A stretch of DNA of 64,000 nt from Actinomadura fibrosa (GTDB lineage: Bacteria; Actinomycetota; Actinomycetes; Streptosporangiales; Streptosporangiaceae). A program made the position numbers and the translations under genes. Of this stretch, positions 44,628 to 51,997 are shown one piece after another. The stretch lies in assembly GCF_900659615.1 (NCBI RefSeq), contig NZ_CAACUY010000017.1, positions 1-64,000 on the forward strand, in the 5' to 3' direction. Position 1 is the first letter of the stretch; the number at the start of each line of letters is the position of its first letter. The notes beneath the pieces were generated by a model. That model ran no database searches and was not told the origin of the DNA. It saw only the letters and a list, made by a program, of their open reading frames with translations.

Positions 44628-45800
44628 TCAGGAGGCCGCCTTGCCGAGTTCGGTGAACGTGTCGGTCACCCAGTCGGCGATGAAGGTGCTGACGTGGGGG
44701 AGGTGGTCCAGGCCGATGTGCTCGGTGGCGCCCTCCTCCGGGGTGAAGATCCGCAGCTCGCGTTTCGGGGAGTTGACCGCCTGGTCATAGGAGCGGTGGG
44801 CGTACCGGACGGGGATCTGCCGGTCGTTCGCGCCGTGGGCGATGAGGAACGGCGCGGTGATCCGCTCGACCGCGCCGTCGAGGTGGACGCCGTCGGCGAA
44901 GTCGATGAACTCGCGCAGGTCGGTGTGGCCCCACACCCACAGGACGTGCTCCCAGTAGTGCGGCACGGGCCGCTCGCCTTCGCGTTCGAGGCGGCGGCGC
45001 TGGACGGCGCCCCAGTTGTGGTTGGCGCCCCACGCGACGACGAGGGCGTACCGGTGCTCGAAGGCGGCGACGCGAGGGGCGTAGTAGCCGCCGAGCGACC
45101 AGCCGACGATGCCGATGCGGGCGGAGTCGACGTCGGGACGGGCGGCGAGCCAGTCGAACGCGGCCGAGCCCCACGCCTCGGCGTCGATGCGGGCGGTCAG
45201 CCCTTGCAGCCGGAGGGCTTCGCCGCTGCCGGGCTGGTCGAGCATGAGGCAGGAGATGCCGCGGGCCGCGAGCTCCTCCCAGTGGCCGGAGGAGTACTGG
45301 TGCTCCTTCGTGGAGTCCAGGCCGTTGACCAGCACGATCGCCGGCGCGGGACCGTCCGCGGTGGCGGGCGCGGCGCTGAAGTACGCCGGAAGGGCGGTGC
45401 CCTCGTAGGGGACGGCGACGCGGGTGACGCGTCCGCCGTCCTTGAGGTCGAAGGCCTTCTGCTGGAGGTCGAGGACCCGCCGGTAGGCGGGCAGGCGGTT
45501 CGGGTCGGAGTTGGACAGCATCCGCTCGGCCTGGCACAGGTAGTTCGTCGCGCGCGCGTAGAGCCGCCCCGCGGTGCGGGTGTGGCCGGCCTTCTCGGCG
45601 GCTTCGGCCTGGGCGGCGAGCTGGTCGGTGAGCGCGGTCCAGGCGCGCAGGAAGTCCGCGGTGCCGGCGTCCTCGCCCCGGGCGGCGGCCTCGCGGATCG
45701 GCCGGCAGGCGCGGTCGACCTCGTCGATGAGGCCGCCGGAGTTCAGCGTGGCGACCACGCCCAGATTCCAGACGTAGTTGCCGGGGAAGTACTCGAACAC
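44628..45800 (-). CDS. Alpha/beta-hydrolase (possible C-C bond hydrolase)
   Basis: A 390-residue hydrolase with an N-terminal helical cap of ~130 residues followed by the alpha/beta fold: VLVNGLDSTKEH, nucleophile elbow GWSLGGYYAPR, acid region LIAHGANDRQIPV and a late His in GLDHLPHVS. The long helical lead and elbow resemble the FrsA/DUF1100 group, which includes the 2,6-dihydroxypseudooxynicotine C-C hydrolase. It starts with GTG (AAGGA upstream) and is last in the six-gene ring-degradation operon, consistent with cleaving a ring-opened product. Confidence 0.88.
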   Translation of the reverse strand: MFEYFPGNYVWNLGVVATLNSGGLIDEVDRACRPIREAAARGEDAGTADFLRAWTALTDQLAAQAEAAEKAGHTRTAGRLYARATNYLCQAERMLSNSDPNRLPAYRRVLDLQQKAFDLKDGGRVTRVAVPYEGTALPAYFSAAPATADGPAPAIVLVNGLDSTKEHQYSSGHWEELAARGISCLMLDQPGSGEALRLQGLTARIDAEAWGSAAFDWLAARPDVDSARIGIVGWSLGGYYAPRVAAFEHRYALVVAWGANHNWGAVQRRRLEREGERPVPHYWEHVLWVWGHTDLREFIDFADGVHLDGAVERITAPFLIAHGANDRQIPVRYAHRSYDQAVNSPKRELRIFTPEEGATEHIGLDHLPHVSTFIADWVTDTFTELGKAAS

Positions 45801-45810
45801 GGTCGTCCTT

Positions 45811-45912
45811 TCAGCAGGTGGCGGGCTCAGCGAGCCCGGTGACGTGGGAGGCCTCGTCGGAGGCCGGGAACAGTGCGCACCGGGCGATCTCGCGGGCCGG
45901 GCGGGCGGTCAT
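45811..45912 (-). pseudogene. Vestigial C-terminus of an SDR
   Basis: A 33-codon frame whose ATG overlaps the stop of the preceding SDR (ATGA). Its sequence CALFPASDEASHVTG resembles the FLASDEASHVTG segment near the C-terminus of classical SDRs, without the rest of the fold. It looks like the remnant of a deleted or duplicated dehydrogenase gene. Whether it is translated is unknown. Confidence 0.5.
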
Positions 45913-46667
45913 GCCGGGCCCCGTACCGCGTCGCTGATCGACCGGACGCCGCCGTGGGCGGTCAGCCCGCCGTCGACGGGGATCTCGGCGCCGCTGATGA
46001 ACGAGGCCTCGTCGCTGATCAGGAACAGCACCAGCGGCGCGACCTCCTCGGCGGTGCCGGTGCGGCCGAGCGGGGTCTCGGCGACGTTGGCGTCCCGGAA
46101 CGCGGGCGCGGCCGAGGCGGTCATCGGCGTCTCGATGTAGCCGGGGTGGACGGTGTTGACGCGGATCCCGCGCGGGCCGAGTTCGAGGCAGGCGGCCTTG
46201 GCCAGGCCGCGCAGCGCCCATTTGCTCGCCGTGTAGGCGGCGGCGTAGTGCCCGGTCAGCGCGGCGACCGATCCGACGACCACGACCGAGCCCCCGGCGG
46301 GCATCAGCGGCGTCAGCGCCTGGACGCCGAGCAGTGTCCCGGCGACGTTGACCTCGGTGACGCGCGCCAGGTCGGCGGGGTCGAGGCCGGTCACGCGGGC
46401 CCGGTGGGTGATGCCGGCGTTGGCGACCAGCCCGTCGACGCGGCCGTACCGGGCGCCGAGGTCGGCGGCGAGCGACGCCCAGCCGGCCGCGTCGGTGACG
46501 TCGAGCCGCCGGTACTCCGCGCCGGCCAGGTCCTCCGCCGGTCCGGGGGTGAGGTCGCAGCCGATGACGGTGGCGCCTTCGGCGGCCAGCAGGCGCGCCT
46601 CGGCGGCGCCCTGCCCCCGGCCGGCCCCGGTGACCACGACGACCTTGCCCGCGGTTCGTCCGCTCAC
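45909..46667 (-). CDS. Short-chain dehydrogenase/reductase
   Basis: A 252-residue classical SDR: TGAGRGQGAAEARLL, VANAGITH, VVGSVAALTG and YTASK; the C-terminus has SDEASFISGAEIPVDGG. The acidic residue in IGCDLTPG suggests NAD+. The GTG overlaps the stop of the upstream fumarylacetoacetase-family gene (GTGA). Placed after ring cleavage in the operon, it may oxidise or reduce a side-chain hydroxyl. Confidence 0.92.
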   Translation of the reverse strand: MSGRTAGKVVVVTGAGRGQGAAEARLLAAEGATVIGCDLTPGPAEDLAGAEYRRLDVTDAAGWASLAADLGARYGRVDGLVANAGITHRARVTGLDPADLARVTEVNVAGTLLGVQALTPLMPAGGSVVVVGSVAALTGHYAAAYTASKWALRGLAKAACLELGPRGIRVNTVHPGYIETPMTASAAPAFRDANVAETPLGRTGTAEEVAPLVLFLISDEASFISGAEIPVDGGLTAHGGVRSISDAVRGPA

Positions 46668-47635
46668 GGCTCGCGCTTCCGGTGTCCCGGCCGGGGCCTG
46701 GCGGGACGGACGGGCGGCAGGTCGTCGCCCGCCACGACGCGGTTGCGGATGGTGCCGATGCCTTCCACGGTCATCTCGACGACGTCGCCCGGCTGTAGCG
46801 GCGGTGGGTCCAGCTCGCCTCGGCGGCCCCAGAGCTCGGCCAGGCATCCGCCGTTGCCGCAGGTGCCCGAGCCGATGACGTCGCCCGCGCGGACCTGGGT
46901 ACCGCGGGACGCGTAGGCGACGAGGTCCTCGAACGGCCAGCCCATGTTGCTCAGCAGGTCCTGGCCGACCTCGGCGCCGTTCACCGAGACCCGCATGTCG
47001 AGGGCGAGGAACCCGTCGGCGTCGCGGCGGGACTCCAGCTCGTCGGCGGTGACCAGCCACGGGCCGAGGGTGGTCGCCGAGTCCTTGCCCTTGGCGGGCC
47101 CGAGGTTGACCTTCATCTCGCGGGCCTGGAGGTCGCGGGCGGACCAGTCGTTCATGACCGTGTAGCCGAAGACGTGCTCGCGGGCCTGCTCGGGGGTGAG
47201 CGACGCGCCGTCGCGTCCGATGACGGCGGCGACCTCCAGCTCGAAGTCGAACCGCTGTGATCCGGGCGGGACGGGCACATCGTCGAACGGGCCGGTGACG
47301 GCGTAGGGGTTGGTGAAGTAGAAGGTCGGGGCGTCGTACCACTCCGGCGGGACGCCGCCGACCCCGTCGATGCTCTTGCGGACGCCTTCGACGTGCTCCT
47401 CGAAGGCGACGTAGTCGCGCACGGTCGGCGGCATCAGCGGCGGCAGAAGCCGGACGCGGTCGTCCAGCGGCACGGCCGGCCCGTCCAGGGCCGCGGTCCC
47501 GGCCCGCAGGGCGGCGGGGAGCCCGGCGCGGACGAGGCCGAGCACGGTCGTGCCGTCGGGGAGCGGGTGCAGGCCGGCGCCGCTGACGGCGCCCGCCCGC
47601 ACGCGTCCGCCGGATTCCCAGGTGGCGAAGCGCAT
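46664..47635 (-). CDS. Fumarylacetoacetate hydrolase-family enzyme
   Basis: A 323-residue FAH-superfamily protein. Conserved pieces: FYFTNPYAVTGP, FDFELEVAAVIGRDG (metal-binding acidic residues), GYTVMNDWSARDLQ, GPWLVTADEL, GDVIGSGTCGNGGCLAELWG. Family members hydrolyse or hydrate ring-opened dioic acids using Mg2+. GGAG lies 7 nt before the ATG. It follows the extradiol-type dioxygenase gene in the operon, so it probably acts on the cleavage product. Confidence 0.92.
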   Translation of the reverse strand: MRFATWESGGRVRAGAVSGAGLHPLPDGTTVLGLVRAGLPAALRAGTAALDGPAVPLDDRVRLLPPLMPPTVRDYVAFEEHVEGVRKSIDGVGGVPPEWYDAPTFYFTNPYAVTGPFDDVPVPPGSQRFDFELEVAAVIGRDGASLTPEQAREHVFGYTVMNDWSARDLQAREMKVNLGPAKGKDSATTLGPWLVTADELESRRDADGFLALDMRVSVNGAEVGQDLLSNMGWPFEDLVAYASRGTQVRAGDVIGSGTCGNGGCLAELWGRRGELDPPPLQPGDVVEMTVEGIGTIRNRVVAGDDLPPVRPARPRPGHRKREP

Positions 47636-47648
47636 GGTCCGGCTCCGA

Positions 47649-48587
47649 TCAGACCGGCGGAGCCACGAACAGGCCCTTGTCCGGGTCGTTGAAGGACCGC
47701 TGCGCGACGAACTCGTTCATCGCGTTCGCCGTGCCCCACTGGTCGGACACCTCGGGCTGGGAGAAGTCATAGAGGTGGGGGTGCCAGGTGTCCTCGTCGA
47801 CGCGCTCCAGCTCCGTCGTGTACTCCATCGTGTTGCCGGACGGGTCGAGGAAGTAACTGAAGGTGTTGTTGCCGGCCAGGTGGCGGCCGGGGCCCCAGAT
47901 CTTCTCCACGCCGGCGCGCAGCACCCGGCCGGTGCCGCGCATGTACTCGTCCAGGCCGCGGAGCTCGAAGCTGGCGTGGTGCAGCGAGGGGTGCGGGCCG
48001 CGCGCGATCGCCAGGCTGTGGTGCCAGCTGTTGATCCGCATGAACCACATCATCTCCCCCATGCGCGGGTGCATCAGGGTGTCCGACAGCGCGAAGGCCA
48101 GGTGCCTCTCGTAGAAGGCGCGGGTGCCCTCGGGGTCCGCGGAGTTGATGACGACGTGCGAGAGGCGGACCGGGACCGACTCGCCCTCCTCGATCGTCCG
48201 GTGGGTGCGGACGGCGACGTCGGAGGAGATCTCGACGGTGCGGCCCTCGTTGTCGAAGAACCGGAAGCCGTAGCCGCCGCCGGGCGTCCGGAGCGTCGCG
48301 GGCTCGCTGACGAGGCGCACCCCGTCCGCGGCCAGGCGGGCGGCCAGGGTGTCGACGTCGGCGGCGCTCGCGGCGCCGAAGGAGATGAGGTCGACGCGCT
48401 TGTCCTCGGACGCGCGCAGCCGCACGACGTACTGCTCCGGGCTGCCCTCGGCGGCCAGGAACGTCACGCCGGTGTCGTCGTGCTCGGCCTTCAGGCCCCA
48501 GGTGCCGGTGTAGAAGTCGAGCTGCGCGCGGTGGTCGGGCACGGCCAGGGCGACGTGCCGCAGGTGGGTGATCAGTCGTTCGGGCAT
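47649..48587 (-). CDS. VOC-family extradiol-type dioxygenase
   Basis: A 312-residue two-domain vicinal-oxygen-chelate protein. The C-terminal domain shows the metal triad expected for extradiol ring cleavage: His in VRLSHVVINSADP, His in HHASFELRG and Glu in GNTMEYTTELERV. The N-terminal domain (HLRHVALAVPDHRAQLDFY) is the non-catalytic copy. It would open a catechol-type ring with Fe(II) or Mn(II). AGGAGA precedes the ATG. The ring substrate is unknown; the FAD monooxygenase upstream should create it. Confidence 0.88.
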   Translation of the reverse strand: MPERLITHLRHVALAVPDHRAQLDFYTGTWGLKAEHDDTGVTFLAAEGSPEQYVVRLRASEDKRVDLISFGAASAADVDTLAARLAADGVRLVSEPATLRTPGGGYGFRFFDNEGRTVEISSDVAVRTHRTIEEGESVPVRLSHVVINSADPEGTRAFYERHLAFALSDTLMHPRMGEMMWFMRINSWHHSLAIARGPHPSLHHASFELRGLDEYMRGTGRVLRAGVEKIWGPGRHLAGNNTFSYFLDPSGNTMEYTTELERVDEDTWHPHLYDFSQPEVSDQWGTANAMNEFVAQRSFNDPDKGLFVAPPV

Positions 48588-48612
48588 GGTTCTCTCCTGT
48601 GCGGGAGCGGGG

Positions 48613-49743
48613 TCACGCGGGCCGGCTGACGAGGTCGGCGATGCGGTGCATGAGGGCCGGGACGTCGCCTGGCCGATGGTCGAGCTGCCATTGGGCGAGC
48701 TGGTTGGACGCGTCCACGACGGCCCGCGCCCGGGGGACGCGCCGGTCGTGGAAGGCGTCCCAGAGGTCCTGGTCGACGGCCTGCCGCTCGGTCAGCAGCT
48801 CGGCGAGGACGGCGGCGTCCTCCAGGGCCTGCGCACCGCCCTGGGCCAGGGTCGGCGGGCAGGTGTGCGCCGCGTCGCCGATCAGGACCACCCGGCCCCG
48901 GTTCCACGGCGCGGGGAGCACGTGGGTCTCGAACCAGGTGTAGTTGACGCGGCCGGGATCGGTGAGCGTTGCGCGGATGTCGTCCCAGGGACCGTGGTAG
49001 GCGGCGGCCAGCTCCCTGAGCGTGGCGAGTTGCTCGTCCGGTGACAGCGTGGAGCGGTCCTGTGCCGGTTCGACGATGTAGGCGTAGAGCGAGTCCTCGC
49101 CGGTGGGGCAGTACCCCGCGATGAACGAGGGACCGCCGTAGTAGAGGTCGGTGCGGGTGACGGCGGCGGGCCGCGGGCCGAACGCGCGCCAGATGCCCAT
49201 GCCGACCGGCCGGGTCTCCAGGTCGATGCCCAGCGCGCGCCGCGTCCACGAGCGGATGCCGTCCGCGCCCACGACCAGGTCGTAGCGGCCGGTCGAGCCG
49301 TCGGAGAACGTCACGTCCACGCCCGCGCCGTCCTGCCGAAGATCGGTGTGGGTGATCCCGTAGCGGACCTTGACGCCGACGGCGGTCGCGCGGTCGAGCA
49401 GGATCCGGGCCAGCTCGGGGCGGGGCATGCCCAGCACGGCGGGCAGGTCGGGCCCGCCGGTCCTGGCGTCGGGGATCTCGGCGAGGACGGTGCCGTCCGC
49501 GTCGGGCGCGCGGATGCCGGTGACGTCGAAGGCGTAGCCGTTGCGCCGCACCTCCTCGAAGACGCCCAGCGAGCGGAGCTCGCGCAGGGCGTTGCCCTGG
49601 AGCGTGATGCCGGAGCCGAGCGCGGCGGCCTGCGGCTTGATTTCGATCAGGTCGACCGCGACGCCCCGTGCGGCGAGGTGGACGGCGGCGGCGGTCCCGG
49701 CGAGGCCGCCGCCGACGACCAGGACGGTGCTCACAGCGGGCAT
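48613..49743 (-). CDS. FAD-dependent aromatic monooxygenase (salicylate hydroxylase-like)
   Basis: A 376-residue class A flavin hydroxylase: VLVVGGGLAGTAAAVHLA at the N-terminus, the YDLVVGADGIRSWTR (DG) motif, and RGRVVLIGDAAHTCPPTLAQGG (GD motif). It uses NAD(P)H and O2 to hydroxylate an aromatic ring. AAGGAG lies 5 nt before the ATG. It is second in the operon, before the ring-cleavage gene, the classic order of activation then cleavage. Confidence 0.93.
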   Translation of the reverse strand: MPAVSTVLVVGGGLAGTAAAVHLAARGVAVDLIEIKPQAAALGSGITLQGNALRELRSLGVFEEVRRNGYAFDVTGIRAPDADGTVLAEIPDARTGGPDLPAVLGMPRPELARILLDRATAVGVKVRYGITHTDLRQDGAGVDVTFSDGSTGRYDLVVGADGIRSWTRRALGIDLETRPVGMGIWRAFGPRPAAVTRTDLYYGGPSFIAGYCPTGEDSLYAYIVEPAQDRSTLSPDEQLATLRELAAAYHGPWDDIRATLTDPGRVNYTWFETHVLPAPWNRGRVVLIGDAAHTCPPTLAQGGAQALEDAAVLAELLTERQAVDQDLWDAFHDRRVPRARAVVDASNQLAQWQLDHRPGDVPALMHRIADLVSRPA

Positions 49744-49765
49744 GGGGACTCCTTCGTCCGGGCGG

Positions 49766-50758
49766 TCACTTGACGGCGACGGGGTTCAGCGGGGCGCCGA
49801 CCGCCCCGGTCACCGGCAGGGGAGCGGCGGCGAGGAAGAACTCGTAGACGCCGTCGGACGCGCAGTCGGCGGCCAGGGCGTCCAGGTCCCACATCTCGCC
49901 GATGAACAGGCCGATGTTCGGGATGCACACCTGGTGGAGCGGCTGGAACGCGTCGTCGAACTCGTTGGGCCGCACCTCGAATCCCCAGGTGTCGGTGGCG
50001 ATCCCGGCGATCTCGGTGCCGTGCAGCCAGTCCGCGGTCGTGAACGACAGGCCGGGCGACGCGCCGCCGGCGTAGTCGCCCCAGCCCTCCCGGCGCGCCC
50101 GGGCCAGCCGCCCGGTGCGCACGCAGACCAGGTCGCCGCGGCCGACCCGGGACGTGCCGCCCTGGGCGGCGATGGTCGCCTCCAGGTGCTCGGCGGTGAT
50201 CGCGAACCCGTCCGGCAGCTCGCCGTCCGTGCCGACCGCCGCGCCGACGTCGAGCAGGACGCCCCGTCCGACCAGGTGCGCCGCGGCCGTCTCGATGCCC
50301 GTGACGAGATCGCCGTCGCTGGTGACCACGTCACCGGCGCGGCGGCCGTTCCAGGCCCGGCCGTGGTCGAAGATGTGGCCGAGGCCGTCCCACTGCGTGG
50401 ACGCCTGGAGCGGCATGAAGACCACGTCGTCCGCGCCGCCGAGCCCGTGGGGGAAGCCCTGCGTGCCGCGCTCGGCGTCCGTCCCGGTGTCGAGCATGGT
50501 GTGCACCGGGTTGGTGCGCCGCCGCCAGCCCTTCTGCGGCCCGCCCATGTCGAACGACTGGGCCAGCGAGAACGCGGCGCCGCGCCGGACGAGCGCCGCG
50601 CCCTCCCGGCGCTTGGCGTCGTCGAGGAAGTTGAGCGTGCCCAGCACGTCGTCCTCGCCCCAGCGGCCCCAGTTCGAGCACCGCGCGGCGGCCGCGGCGA
50701 TCGCGCCCTCCGGGTCGGTGCGGTCCAGCGCCGCCGCGGGCCCCGCTCGCTCGGCCAT
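49766..50758 (-). CDS. Cyclase-family metal-dependent hydrolase
   Basis: A 330-residue member of the cyclase/kynurenine-formamidase-like superfamily. The metal site region appears as STQWDGLGHIFDHGRAW. RGVLLDVGA, DLVCVRTGRL and DTWGFEVRPNEFDDAFQPLHQV are shared with the paralogue at 57.7 kb. Superfamily members hydrolyse cyclic or N-acyl amides (isatin, N-formylkynurenine). GGAGG lies 8 nt before ATG 50758. As first gene of the operon it may open or deacylate the starting compound. Confidence 0.88.
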   Translation of the reverse strand: MAERAGPAAALDRTDPEGAIAAAAARCSNWGRWGEDDVLGTLNFLDDAKRREGAALVRRGAAFSLAQSFDMGGPQKGWRRRTNPVHTMLDTGTDAERGTQGFPHGLGGADDVVFMPLQASTQWDGLGHIFDHGRAWNGRRAGDVVTSDGDLVTGIETAAAHLVGRGVLLDVGAAVGTDGELPDGFAITAEHLEATIAAQGGTSRVGRGDLVCVRTGRLARARREGWGDYAGGASPGLSFTTADWLHGTEIAGIATDTWGFEVRPNEFDDAFQPLHQVCIPNIGLFIGEMWDLDALAADCASDGVYEFFLAAAPLPVTGAVGAPLNPVAVK

Positions 50759-50866
50759 GCGATCTCCCTCCGCCCGGTCACCGCCGGATGTCGCCGCGGT
50801 CACGTCCCGATGACCCCACCCTTATGGCCCAGATCACTATTCGGAAGGCCAATCCGTTGATGGCTC

Positions 50867-50885
50867 CCATAGATGAAACCTATGG
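50867..50885. promoter_or_regulatory. LysR box of the ring-degradation operon
   Basis: CCATAG-N7-CTATGG, a perfect inverted repeat containing T-N11-A, between the divergent LysR and cyclase genes; it is 9 bp before the LysR start. Confidence 0.75.
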
Positions 50886-50893
50886 TTGGGCGC

Positions 50894-51847
50894 ATGACGG
50901 TCGACCGCCTGCTGATCAACCTCGATCTGAACCTGCTCGTCACGCTGGACGTCCTGCTGCGCGAGCGGAACGTCACGTGGGCGGCCGAGCACCTCGGATG
51001 CAGCCAGCCCACGGTCAGCACCGCCCTCGCCCGGCTGCGCCGCCACTTCGGCGACGAGCTCCTCCACCGGACCGGCAGCCGCTACGAGCTGACCCCGCTG
51101 GGCGCCCAGCTCGCGGCCCGGACGCCTCCGGCGGTCGAGGGGGTGCGCCGCGTCTTCGACGTCCGCGCCGAGTTCGACCCGGCGACGGTCGAGCGGGAGT
51201 TCACGATCATCACGTCGGACTACGCGGCGGCGCTCCTCGGCCCGATCGTCGCGCGGCTGGCCGCCGAACGCGCGCCGGGCGTCCGGCTGCGGCTGGAGCA
51301 GACCACCCCGCACGCGGTCGACCACGCCGCGGACACGCTGCGCACCGCCGACGGCCTCATCCTGCCGCACGGGTTCCTCACCGACATGCCGTACACCGAC
51401 CTGTACGAGGACCGCTGGGTCTGCGTCGTCGCCCGCGACAACCCGGACGTCGGGGAGCGGCTCACCCTGGCCCAGCTCAGGACGATGGGCTGGGTCGTGC
51501 TGTTCCACCGGCCCACGGCCTTCGCCCCCGCGGCGCAGCAGCTGCGCATGACCGGCGTCGAGCCGCGGGTCGAGATCGTCGTGGACGGGTTCCTGCAGAT
51601 GCCGTTCCTCGTCGCCGGCAGCGACCGCGTGGCCCTGATGCAGGAGGGGCTGGCCCGGAAGGTCGCCGGCGCCACCGGCGTCCGGGTCCTCGACTGCCCC
51701 TTCGACGTGGTGCCGCTCGCCGAGGCGTTCTGGTGGCACCCGATGTACAGCGGCGACCCGGCCCACGCCTGGCTGCGCGACCTTCTGGTGGAGGCGAGCC
51801 GCGAACTCCTGGCCGACCGAGAACCCGAAGGCGGCGCCCTTCCGTGA
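50894..51847 (+). CDS. LysR-family regulator (NodD-like)
   Basis: A 317-residue LysR protein of the NodD/NahR-like branch: LINLDLNLLVTLDVLLRERN at the start and CSQPTVSTALARLRRHFGDEL recognition helices, then an effector domain (FTIITSDYAAALLGPIV, VCVVARDNPDVGERLTLAQL). That branch senses aromatic compounds. ATG 50894 is preferred; an ATG at 50873 would lie inside the operator. It is divergent from the six-gene minus-strand operon and is its likely activator. Confidence 0.92.
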   Translation: MTVDRLLINLDLNLLVTLDVLLRERNVTWAAEHLGCSQPTVSTALARLRRHFGDELLHRTGSRYELTPLGAQLAARTPPAVEGVRRVFDVRAEFDPATVEREFTIITSDYAAALLGPIVARLAAERAPGVRLRLEQTTPHAVDHAADTLRTADGLILPHGFLTDMPYTDLYEDRWVCVVARDNPDVGERLTLAQLRTMGWVVLFHRPTAFAPAAQQLRMTGVEPRVEIVVDGFLQMPFLVAGSDRVALMQEGLARKVAGATGVRVLDCPFDVVPLAEAFWWHPMYSGDPAHAWLRDLLVEASRELLADREPEGGALP

Positions 51848-51945
51848 GACTCCGCTCAGGAAGACGTGCTCGTCGGCGTGGACGTGCGCGTGCGGCCGTA
51901 CATGGTCCCGGCGGTGAAGTTCCCGGTGTACGGCCGGACATGGCC

Positions 51946-51990
51946 GGGAGACCGCCGCGGCCGTCGTGGCCGCGGCGATCTCCCATTTCT
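51946..51990. terminator. Strong bidirectional terminator
   Basis: A 17-bp stem with one C/A mismatch (GGGAGA-C-CGCCGCGGCC against its complement) and a 5-nt loop, followed by ATTTCTT. It sits between the convergent LysR and GH3 genes. Confidence 0.88.
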
Positions 51991-51997
51991 TGTCGAC

